NCBI GenBank assembly: GCA_017999075.1
Contig: JAGOBX010000254.1
Location: 1 to 5,835, forward strand
DNA: 5,835 bases
Source: JAGOBX01 sp017999075 [NCBI: Candidatus Babelota bacterium]
GTDB lineage: Bacteria; JAGOBX01
Direction: 5' to 3'
This document shows positions 1 through 5,835 of this stretch, one piece after another (position 1 is the first letter of the stretch; each line of letters begins with the position of its first letter). A model generated the notes under the pieces. The model had not been told where the DNA came from. It saw only the letters and a list, made by a program, of their open reading frames with translations, and made no database searches. A program made the position numbers and the translations under genes.

Positions 1-475
1 TTGATGAAATGAAAATAATACTGAAAATTTCAGGATGAAAATCATAAATTAACAAATATTGTAAGTGGGGATTTAACAAAAAAATCAAAAAAAATAAAAA
101 TGCAGGAATAAGATTTTTAAAAAAATGCAGTGCAATTTTAAAAATAATTATTGACGATAAAATCAAAATAACTTGTTGAACTGTTTGAAGTATAATTGGA
201 GATTTGAATAATATTAATAATGGAGAAAAAAGCACTAATATTAAATAACTATGATCTCCTAATGAATTGAATTTCTTATCATGCAATTGATTCCATTTAT
301 AAAATGATGTATAAAAAAAGTCGCCGTTATTAGTGTTGTTAATAAGATTAGCAAAATATCCGAGATCAAGCGTAAAATCGAGATTATTCGTATATCTGTT
401 TAGATTTGAAAAATTTAAAAAAATAAATAAAAAGACAAATAAAAAAATAAATAATAAACAATTTATATAACGCAT
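1..475 (-). CDS. DUF2079 family membrane protein, N-terminal part (runs off left edge)
   Basis: An uninterrupted frame starts at ATG 475-473 and stays open to base 1, giving 158 codons without a stop; the C-terminus lies outside the window. The product is very hydrophobic: a first membrane segment at about residues 4-22, then an extracytoplasmic loop, then segments at about 76-92, 96-117 and 123-137. Landmarks match DUF2079 (Pfam PF09852): D37-L-G39 after the first helix, G73-D74-H75 before the second, a Q97-T-V-Q run opening the third, and D145-F-H-P-E149 after an N-P pair. The family is placed near the GT-C lipid-linked-sugar glycosyltransferases, so a role in moving sugars at the outer face of the inner membrane is inferred, not shown; its substrate is unknown. 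The start is 13 nt past the radical SAM stop, so the two are probably co-transcribed. There is no clear Shine-Dalgarno sequence, and a stop lies 36 nt upstream in frame with no other ATG between. Confidence 0.85.
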   Translation of the reverse strand, partial: MRYINCLLFIFLFVFLFIFLNFSNLNRYTNNLDFTLDLGYFANLINNTNNGDFFYTSFYKWNQLHDKKFNSLGDHSYLILVLFSPLLILFKSPIILQTVQQVILILSSIIIFKIALHFFKNLIPAFLFFLIFLLNPHLQYLLIYDFHPEIFSIIFISS

Positions 476-488
476 AAATAATAGAGGA

Positions 489-1907
489 TTATTTAAATAA
501 CATTGATATCAACATTTTAAAAAGTTTAGTTAATTCTGAAAAAGATTTGATATTTGATAAAACTTTAAAAGCTATATTGGGACGCAAATAAAATTTTAAA
601 TATGCATAATTCAATAATTCAAATAATTCTTTTTTAGATAAATATTCGTCCCACACTTTAATTTCGAAATAAGCAGAAGGATTCAACACGAATTTTTTCC
701 AGTTTTCATATGAACAGATTCCCTTTGTAACGCCTAAGTCAAAATATTCTGAAAAAGGGTAGGGGGTATAAACATTATAAAATGCATAATCACATCCTAA
801 TGTTAATGATTTATTTATAGAATCTTTAATTTGCTGTTTTGATTTTTCGAATGGAAGCCCGAACATAAAATAACCTAATGTTTTAATTTTTAATTGCCTG
901 CAGCAATGCATTGTTTCTTTAATGTTTTTAAAAGTGATTTTTTTATTCATATCTTTTAGTCCGTCATCCGTACATGTTTCAATTCCGAGTTGTAGAAGAT
1001 AACACCCGCTGTCTTTCATAGATTTTAAAAGTTTAAAATCAAGATTATTTACCCTGGCTCTACATGACCATTTAAAACTATTTTCAAAATTTTTTTTAAT
1101 GGAATTAACCAGATTAAGGGTTCTTTCATAATCACAATTAAATGCGTCATCATTGAACATAAAAGAATCTATACCAAGTTTTTTCAGATTATGAAGTTCA
1201 TTAATTATATTGTTTATATTTCTTACCCTGTATTTTTTTTCTGTAACAATACAGAATTTGCAATTGTAGGGGCATCCTCTTGAACTTATTACTGTAGTAA
1301 ATTTTTTTGATGGCGACAGACTCGAATAACATTTTCGATAATTTAAAATATTTCTATCTATTTCCGGGTAATCATCTATATTAAATTCTGTAACGGATTT
1401 CTGATTTCTTATTATTTTGCCAGTGTTATCTTTGAATAATAATCCTTCGATATTTTCAAGAGGCGTTTGATTTTTTAAATTTGATATTAAATTAAAAAAG
1501 GGTTTTTCCCCATCGCCTGTAATAACGGCATTTACTTCAGGATAACTAAGCATTTCTTCAGCATAATTTCTGGTATTTGCTCCGCCGAGACAAATAAAAC
1601 AATAAGGTAATAATTTACGAATAAGCTTGAGAGTGATTTTTAAATCAGGAAGAGTATGTAGGTATGTCGGCAACCCAATAACATCAGGCGAATATTCTGA
1701 AATTATTTTTTCTAATCCCGAATAATTTATATCATCAATTAGACAATCGGTTATTTTTATATCTATTTCGTGTATGTTTTTTTTTAAAAAAGCTGCTACT
1801 GAAAGTAATCCAAGAGGAAGAAATTTTCCTGCAGCAATATTAATTGATTGGTATACTTCTGATTCTATAACGTTTTCAGCAGGATAATTTATAAATAATA
1901 TCTTCAT
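489..1907 (-). CDS. B12-binding-domain radical SAM protein (BchE/HpnP-like group), function unknown
   Basis: This 472-residue protein has the two-domain layout of cobalamin-binding radical SAM enzymes. Residues 1 to about 145 form a Rossmann-like B12-binding domain: an MKILFINYP opening, P31-L-G-L, a PDVIGLP strand near 75-80, LGGAN at 107-111 and the V-I-T-G-D-G-E turn at 128-134. The radical SAM domain begins with S-S-R-G-C-P, and C212, C216 and C219 form the CxxxCxxC motif that binds the 4Fe-4S cluster. F-N-D-D-A-F (251-256), L-G-I-E (307-310) and F-G-L-P (349-352) are further family landmarks. The tail after about residue 425 contains the Y-L-R-P motif (440-443) usual in this group. No DxHxxG cobalamin motif is seen, which is common in this class. 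Members methylate or rearrange unactivated carbons in lipids, antibiotics or pigments; the substrate here cannot be deduced. ATG 1907 is the first ATG after an in-frame stop at 1920-1922. The gene precedes the DUF2079 gene by 13 nt and follows a promoter-containing gap. Confidence 0.93.
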   Translation of the reverse strand: MKILFINYPAENVIESEVYQSINIAAGKFLPLGLLSVAAFLKKNIHEIDIKITDCLIDDINYSGLEKIISEYSPDVIGLPTYLHTLPDLKITLKLIRKLLPYCFICLGGANTRNYAEEMLSYPEVNAVITGDGEKPFFNLISNLKNQTPLENIEGLLFKDNTGKIIRNQKSVTEFNIDDYPEIDRNILNYRKCYSSLSPSKKFTTVISSRGCPYNCKFCIVTEKKYRVRNINNIINELHNLKKLGIDSFMFNDDAFNCDYERTLNLVNSIKKNFENSFKWSCRARVNNLDFKLLKSMKDSGCYLLQLGIETCTDDGLKDMNKKITFKNIKETMHCCRQLKIKTLGYFMFGLPFEKSKQQIKDSINKSLTLGCDYAFYNVYTPYPFSEYFDLGVTKGICSYENWKKFVLNPSAYFEIKVWDEYLSKKELFELLNYAYLKFYLRPNIAFKVLSNIKSFSELTKLFKMLISMLFK

Positions 1908-1991
1908 TAGCAGTGTCCATTATTTCTACTTTTAATTTTATGTTTATTAATTCTAAACGGTTATATAAATATATTATACGATATACTCTGC

Positions 1992-2078
1992 TTTGAAATG
2001 ATTATTTTACAAACCTCTTAATTAATAATCAATAAAAATGTGGAAAATAATTTTATTTGTAAAACTAATCATTTCAAA
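1992..2078. repeat. Near-perfect inverted repeat, 22/23-bp arms, 42-nt spacer
   Basis: The left arm (1992-2013) and right arm (2056-2078) are reverse complements except for one extra base in the right arm. Both begin tttg and end caaa on the plus strand, so each arm is itself a weak palindrome. The spacer (2014-2055) is AT-rich and not repeated. The structure starts 8 nt beyond the xerC stop codon and ends 84 nt before the radical SAM start. In minus-strand RNA it would form an A/U-rich hairpin with no U-run after it, so it is a poor terminator in the direction of the genes. On the plus strand a run of eight T (2081-2088) follows the right arm, but no plus-strand gene precedes it. It could be a regulatory operator pair, a recombinase site, a small mobile-element remnant or an RNA-processing hairpin; the sequence does not decide among these. 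Confidence 0.85.
2004..2032 (-). promoter_or_regulatory. Predicted sigma70-type promoter for the radical SAM / DUF2079 genes
   Basis: On the minus strand a -35-like TTGATT (2032-2027) is followed after exactly 17 nt by a -10-like TAAAAT (2009-2004), giving a start near 1997 and a leader of about 90 nt. The -35 lies in the spacer of the inverted repeat and the -10 lies inside its left arm. A second perfect TATAAT hexamer at 1978-1973 has only a poor -35 upstream and is an alternative. In DNA this AT-rich such matches arise by chance, so support comes mainly from position: this is the only sizeable gap in the window and it precedes a gene. Confidence 0.4.
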
Positions 2079-2086
2079 AATTTTTT

Positions 2087-3046
2087 TTAAGCGCGCGGAT
2101 GAGAATTATTGTAGACGTCTTTAATTTTGTCTGTAGTAACATGCGTATAAATTTGAGTGGTGGATAGACTTGAATGGCCTAGCAATTCCTGAACAGCTCT
2201 TATGTCGGCGCCTCGGTTTAAAAGATGAGTAGCAAAAGTGTGGCGGAACGTATGTGGTGAAACATTTTTTAATAGCGCTGATTTAAGAATATATTTTTCT
2301 ATAATTAAACGGACGCCTCTGTCAGTAATATGATCTCCGTGTTTGTTGAAAAACAAATAAGCATTATCGTCTTTGTTGAATTTTTGCAAAAACATAGCTC
2401 TGTAAGGCAAAAAATCATATACAGTTTTTTTTAAAATTGTTCCTATAGGGATGATTCTTTCTTTTTTTCCTTTTCCAAAAACCCGTAAAATATCTTTTCC
2501 GGCAATATCGGTAATTTTAACGTTTACCAGTTCGCTCACGCGTACTCCAGTAGAATAAAGAAATTCCATTATTAAATAATCTCTCATTCCTAACGGACTG
2601 TTTCTATCTGGGATTTTAAGAATATTTTCAAGTTCGTTTTCAAACATGAATTCCGGAATATATTTTTCTTTTTTTGGGGAAGATACGTTTTTAGTAGGGT
2701 TATGAGAAATAAGATTTTTCAGAAGAAGAAATTTGAAAAAAGTTTTTACCCCAGACAATATTCTAAGCAGAGTATTGCGGTTATATTTTTCGCCATTAAC
2801 TGTTTGATACTCAAGATATCTTAGAAAATCGCGTATTACTCGATAGCTTAATATTTTTAAATCTATTTTTCCGGTTTTTTCAATTAAATATGAAAATAAT
2901 TTTATAACATCATTTTTGTAAGATTTTAAAGTCATCTCAGAATAATTTTTTTCATCGTGAAGATAATTTAGAAACTGAGGGACAAAATTTTCATTCAGAA
3001 GTTTTTCTGTTATTATTATTTTTGAATTTTCAGACATAATCTGCAT
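2087..3046 (-). CDS. xerC: XerC-like tyrosine recombinase
   Basis: This 319-residue tyrosine recombinase is slightly longer than typical XerC/XerD (about 300), mainly through an N-terminal extension. Residues about 20-113 are the SAM-like core-binding domain (N-Y-S-E-M-T-L-K-S-Y). The catalytic domain covers about 133-315 with a complete active site: R169 (in GVRVSEL), K192 (in GKGKKER), H265 and R268 (in PHTFRHTF), H291 (in LLGHSS) and the nucleophile Y300 (in TTQIYTHV). The VQELLGH stretch and the VYxxSHPRA ending favour XerC over XerD. Members cut and rejoin DNA at dif to resolve chromosome dimers; some relatives act in integrons or mobile elements. The start used (ATG 3046) overlaps the permease by 17 nt; a second ATG at 3037 (residue 4) would leave an 8-nt overlap and is equally possible, since neither has a clear ribosome site. 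No dif-like 28-bp site was found in the window. An inverted repeat lies just past its stop codon. Confidence 0.93.
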   Translation of the reverse strand: MQIMSENSKIIITEKLLNENFVPQFLNYLHDEKNYSEMTLKSYKNDVIKLFSYLIEKTGKIDLKILSYRVIRDFLRYLEYQTVNGEKYNRNTLLRILSGVKTFFKFLLLKNLISHNPTKNVSSPKKEKYIPEFMFENELENILKIPDRNSPLGMRDYLIMEFLYSTGVRVSELVNVKITDIAGKDILRVFGKGKKERIIPIGTILKKTVYDFLPYRAMFLQKFNKDDNAYLFFNKHGDHITDRGVRLIIEKYILKSALLKNVSPHTFRHTFATHLLNRGADIRAVQELLGHSSLSTTQIYTHVTTDKIKDVYNNSHPRA

Positions 3047-3806
3047 AGAATGGGCTTAATTTTGAATTTACAGCCATCCCCAATATAAAAAAGACAAGGC
3101 ACAACATAAAAGTAAATCCAGTTAAATATATTGAAGGAAATCCTCCGTTCATAAGAATATCCCTGTACATTACAATTAGGCCTGTCATAGGATTTAATAA
3201 GAAAATTTTAAATAGAAATTCTGAATATCCGCGGATTAATTTTTGATCATAAAATATAGGAGTAAGATAAAACCATATTGTTAATAATATTTCGGTAAAA
3301 TATTTTATATCTCTGTAATAAACAAATAGAGAACTAAGGGTCAAAACAATTCCTGCTGTAAACAGCGACTGCATAATAATTACTATAGGCAGATATAAAA
3401 TAGATATGCCTAATTTATATCCGGATAGAACTGACAATATTATAAGTACAGAGATTGACAGAACAAAATTGAATAAATTAGACAATACTATGGAAACTGG
3501 AATAAGTTCGCGCGGAAAATACACTTTTTTTATTATGTTGGAATTATCAACAAAACATCCGACTCCTGAAGAAACTGAAAGATTTAAAAAAATCCATGGG
3601 AATAATGCTGATAATAAATATACTGATGTTAATTCTTTTATATTGAAAATCGTCGAGAATATGAATAGAAAAACAAGCATCATTGCTATGGGAACTATCA
3701 GAGCCCAAAGAAAACCGAGAATAGCGCTTTTATATTTGACTTTAATTTCTTTGACAGCTAAATTTATAAGCAATTCCCGGTATTTGAAAAAATTTGAAAA
3801 CGTCAT
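3030..3806 (-). CDS. ABC-2 type transporter permease (polysaccharide/O-antigen exporter type)
   Basis: This 258-residue integral membrane protein is the usual length for Wzm/TagG/KpsM/RfbA-type permeases (ABC2_membrane, PF01061). An amphipathic N-terminus with V-K-Y-K-S-A-I-L-G-F-L-W (23-34) leads into six predicted helices at about 31-53, 62-82, 103-128, 137-160, 169-187 and 227-247. Family landmarks are N-I-I-K-K-V-Y-F-P-R-E (90-100), V-Y-Y-R-D-I (162-167), the P-I-F-Y segment (183-186) and N-P-M-T-G-L (205-210). Such permeases work as dimers with two copies of an ABC ATPase to move lipid-linked polysaccharide or teichoic acid across the inner membrane. No ATPase gene is visible, although its usual place directly downstream is taken by xerC; the partner must lie elsewhere. 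The start is 5 nt after the NYN stop, and the stop lies inside the xerC start region, so co-transcription is likely. No Shine-Dalgarno sequence is evident, so translational coupling is plausible. The transported substrate is not known. Confidence 0.9.
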   Translation of the reverse strand: MTFSNFFKYRELLINLAVKEIKVKYKSAILGFLWALIVPIAMMLVFLFIFSTIFNIKELTSVYLLSALFPWIFLNLSVSSGVGCFVDNSNIIKKVYFPRELIPVSIVLSNLFNFVLSISVLIILSVLSGYKLGISILYLPIVIIMQSLFTAGIVLTLSSLFVYYRDIKYFTEILLTIWFYLTPIFYDQKLIRGYSEFLFKIFLLNPMTGLIVMYRDILMNGGFPSIYLTGFTFMLCLVFFILGMAVNSKLSPFYADYV

Positions 3807-3811
3807 ATTTT

Positions 3812-4306
3812 TTATTTTTTAAACGGCATAAGCAAATTTTCGTCAAGATTGTAATATTCGGTGGCAGCAGCAATCAATTCTTCGGCAGTGCTTGTTGAAA
3901 AAGAATGGACTTCCACTCTTACGCCTGCGGCTTTCAAATGGTTTACAAGATCTGTAAAATCGCCGTCGCCGCTGACTAAAGCTATTGCGTCAACTTTAGA
4001 AGCAATAGAAATCGCATCAATTGCAAGCCCCATATCCCAATCTCCTTTTGCAGAACCGTCGGCTCGCTGTTTCAATGTCTTTGATTTTACCTCAAATCCT
4101 TTATTTCTTAATAGATTTATGAAACCTGATTGATCTATATCGCGGGTTTGAACAATATAAGCTATAGCCCTGATAAGTTTTCTGCCAAGTACAACAAAAT
4201 CTAAAAGTTTTTCAAAATCCAATTTTGCGTTATACTTATTTTTTGCTGAATAAAACATATTCTGCACGTCTACAAAGACTGCAACTCTTTGGTCAATAAT
4301 TTTCAA
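3812..4306 (-). CDS. NYN domain protein, LabA/DUF88-like (putative PIN-like nuclease)
   Basis: This 164-residue protein consists almost entirely of one NYN domain, the PIN-like nuclease fold of LabA/DUF88 proteins. The conserved acidic residues that would bind metal are present: D13 in VFVDVQN, D89 and D91 in K-G-D-W-D-M-G-L, D97 in L-A-I-D-A-I, and D114 and D116 in the strongly conserved V-S-G-D-G-D-F. Known relatives are implicated in RNA processing or regulation; no specific RNA target can be inferred here. The start codon is TTG, not ATG: it overlaps the TGA stop of the TPR gene in a 4-nt TTGA junction and has a good ribosome site (AGAGGT, 6 nt upstream). The next in-frame ATG (residue 17) would remove the first strand and D13, so the TTG start is well supported. 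It lies between the TPR and permease genes, which suggests co-expression, but not necessarily a shared function. Confidence 0.9.
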   Translation of the reverse strand: MKIIDQRVAVFVDVQNMFYSAKNKYNAKLDFEKLLDFVVLGRKLIRAIAYIVQTRDIDQSGFINLLRNKGFEVKSKTLKQRADGSAKGDWDMGLAIDAISIASKVDAIALVSGDGDFTDLVNHLKAAGVRVEVHSFSTSTAEELIAAATEYYNLDENLLMPFKK

Positions 4307-5829
4307 TTTTCTACCTCTTCTTTTAAAATAATATTTAATTTTTTAATTTGTTCTTTTGATTTTGCCGCATATTTTGAATTAGGGTTCAATGAAATGCATT
4401 TATCGAACATTTTCAGGGCGAGAATGTATTCTTCAATTGTTTTATAGACAATTGCAAGTTGATAATATGCAGGGATATAATTTTCATCGAGTTTTATTGA
4501 TTTTTGGAATGAAGAAACAGCTTTGTCTTTCATTTTTTTTTTTAAATAAACCAACCCTAAATGATAATACGCGTAAGTCATAGCAAGCCTGTCAGTATTT
4601 AACCGTATCGACTTATTCAATTCAAGTATGGCTTTATCAAGCATATTTTTTTTATAATATAAAAATCCGATATCGTTGTAAGCCATTGCATTGTTGGGAT
4701 CAATTTCAAGAGCTGTTTGATATACTCCAAGAGCCTTATTATATTCACCCATTTTTATGTACAGCCATCCGAGATTATTTAAAGTGGTCAAACTCTGCGG
4801 ATTTATTTTTAGAGCTTTCAGATAACATTTTTCTGATTCTTCAAAAATCCTTAATAAATATAAATCCCATCCGAGATTGTTTAAAGAAATTATGTCGTCG
4901 GATTTCAATTCAATAGCTTTTTTATAATATTTTATTGATTCTTCAATTTCATTTAATTTATCGCTTATATAACCGAGATTCACGTAGGCAATTTGATAAT
5001 TGGGATTTAATTCAATCGCTTTTTTAAAACATTTTATTGATTTAAAATAATCGCCTGCTTTTTCATATGCAGCTCCGAGATTATTATAAAATAAAGGTTC
5101 TTCAATGCCTTTTTCAATTGTTTCCTTAAATTTTGAGATTGCTTCGTCAATCATGTTTTCATTCATTAAAATTTGACCTTCAGCAGTGAGTTTGAAAGCT
5201 TCTGATTTAACATCGTCAGGATTAATTTCAAGACATATATTGTATTCAAAAACAGCTTCATTAAATAGCCCGAGATTATAATAAATATTTGCAAGATTGT
5301 AATGCGCTTCAATTTTTTCGGGAATTAAATCAATAGCCTTGTGATATTTTTTTATGGCAGTTTCGTAATCATTTATCAAAATATAAACCTGTCCCAAATT
5401 GTTATATGCAAAATAAACAGATTCTGCATCTTGAGACAATTGAATAACTTTATTGAATATTTCAATACTTTCTTCATATCGTTTTGTATTAAAATAAGCT
5501 GCTGCCAGACCATTATTTGCAAAAATATTATCGGGTTCCAATTTTATAACTTTATTAAAACATTCAATCGCGTTGTCGTATTTATCGGATAAAAAATAAG
5601 CCCACCCGAGATTATTCATAATTTTAATATCTTCTGGTTTTAAATCTAGTGCCTGTTTAAATTCGTCTATAGCATTTTCAAACATTCCTAAATCGAAATA
5701 TCCGCTGCCTTCTCTAAAATGGATGATTTGATCGGTTTGAATTTTGTCGGTTTTGTTCAACAGTAATTTTGCCGAATCTATGGCTTTTTCATATTGTTTT
5801 TGTATGGCTATGTCTGTTTGTTTATGCAT
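4303..5829 (-). CDS. Tetratricopeptide repeat protein, about 13 TPRs (5' end may lie outside window)
   Basis: The 508-residue product is made almost wholly of tandem 34-residue TPR units, at about residues 34-67, 68-101, 102-135, 140-173, 174-207, 211-245, 246-279, 280-313, 314-347, 348-381, 382-415, 418-451 and 452-485, with short insertions after the third, fifth and eleventh. The N-N-L-G-W type helix A and A-I-x-x-F/Y helix B ending in L-x-P-x-x pattern is regular. The motif N-N-L-G-W occurs at 72, 317 and 351. TPR solenoids are protein-binding scaffolds; no catalytic domain, signal peptide or membrane segment is visible in the part seen. The first ATG in the window (5829) has no ribosome site, the frame remains open for the two codons to the right edge, and residues 12-25 (Q-Y-E-K-A-I-D-S-A) look like the second helix of a TPR whose first helix would begin before this ATG. 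The true start may therefore be upstream. The stop overlaps the NYN start by 4 nt. Confidence 0.93.
   Translation of the reverse strand: MHKQTDIAIQKQYEKAIDSAKLLLNKTDKIQTDQIIHFREGSGYFDLGMFENAIDEFKQALDLKPEDIKIMNNLGWAYFLSDKYDNAIECFNKVIKLEPDNIFANNGLAAAYFNTKRYEESIEIFNKVIQLSQDAESVYFAYNNLGQVYILINDYETAIKKYHKAIDLIPEKIEAHYNLANIYYNLGLFNEAVFEYNICLEINPDDVKSEAFKLTAEGQILMNENMIDEAISKFKETIEKGIEEPLFYNNLGAAYEKAGDYFKSIKCFKKAIELNPNYQIAYVNLGYISDKLNEIEESIKYYKKAIELKSDDIISLNNLGWDLYLLRIFEESEKCYLKALKINPQSLTTLNNLGWLYIKMGEYNKALGVYQTALEIDPNNAMAYNDIGFLYYKKNMLDKAILELNKSIRLNTDRLAMTYAYYHLGLVYLKKKMKDKAVSSFQKSIKLDENYIPAYYQLAIVYKTIEEYILALKMFDKCISLNPNSKYAAKSKEQIKKLNIILKEEVEN
4313..4318 (-). promoter_or_regulatory. Ribosome binding site deciding the TTG start of the NYN gene
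   Basis: AGAGGT on the minus strand lies 6 nt before TTG 4306 and inside the last codons of the TPR gene. It is the clearest Shine-Dalgarno-like sequence at any gene start in the window. It supports the non-ATG start and re-initiation by ribosomes finishing the upstream TPR gene. Confidence 0.7.
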
Positions 5830-5835
5830 CCCCAG

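Noticed and set aside
1876-1920. A 14-codon upstream ORF starting at ATG 1920 and overlapping the radical SAM start in another frame
   Set aside because: Too short, without a convincing ribosome site, and such frames are expected by chance.
1908-2086. Possible cobalamin riboswitch upstream of the B12-type radical SAM gene
   Set aside because: The gap is short and very AT-rich, and no B12-box-like conserved segment or GC-containing stem was seen.
1908-2086. Chromosomal dif site for the Xer recombinase
   Set aside because: No 28-bp sequence with the usual dif arms was recognised; the inverted repeat does not resemble the dif consensus.
1992-2088. Rho-independent terminator after xerC
   Set aside because: The stem is almost all A/T with a 42-nt loop, and no U-run follows it on the minus strand; the T-run lies on the side that would serve only plus-strand transcription.
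3406-3822. Plus-strand open frame of 138 codons opposite the permease
   Set aside because: It lies wholly antisense to a clear ABC-2 permease and has no recognisable domain.
3861-4133. Plus-strand open frame of 90 codons opposite the NYN gene
   Set aside because: It is antisense to a conserved NYN domain and has no family signature.
4389-5592. Several plus-strand open frames (64-83 codons) opposite the TPR gene
   Set aside because: They follow from the repeated codon pattern of the TPR gene on the other strand; none shows its own motif.

Overview
The window is AT-rich (roughly 30% GC by eye) bacterial DNA, and every supportable gene is on the minus strand, so transcription runs from right to left. 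The standard bacterial code fits: UGA acts as a stop at the ends of the TPR and permease genes, and a TTG start is used once. Most starts have no clear Shine-Dalgarno sequence. Gene content (a long TPR protein, a LabA-type NYN protein, a polysaccharide-type ABC-2 permease, a Xer recombinase, a B12-binding-type radical SAM protein and a DUF2079 membrane protein) resembles that of low-GC, often uncultured Gram-negative lineages. The sequence does not settle the phylum.

Layout in transcription order. (1) At the right edge is a protein of about 13 tetratricopeptide repeats, whose true start may lie outside the window. (2) A NYN/DUF88 (LabA-like) putative nuclease overlaps its stop by 4 nt through a TTGA junction. 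(3) A six-helix ABC-2 permease of the Wzm/TagG/KpsM type follows after 5 nt. (4) A complete XerC-like tyrosine recombinase starts inside the last codons of the permease. These four genes are packed like one operon. (5) A 179-nt intergenic gap (1908-2086) holds a near-perfect 22/23-bp inverted repeat around a 42-nt spacer, plus a plausible sigma70-type promoter pointing at the next gene. (6) A B12-binding-domain radical SAM protein follows, and 13 nt after it (7) the first 158 codons of a DUF2079 membrane protein, which runs off the left edge.

The permease and the DUF2079 protein (a family related to GT-C glycosyltransferases) point to the cell envelope or surface polysaccharide. TPR and NYN proteins are widespread scaffold and RNA-processing modules, and XerC normally resolves chromosome dimers. 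No sequence evidence shows that the seven genes form one pathway. No ABC ATPase partner, RNA gene, CRISPR array or insertion sequence was seen. No gene-free stretch exceeds 300 bases. The most interesting non-coding signal is the inverted repeat beside the recombinase gene, which overlaps the predicted promoter.
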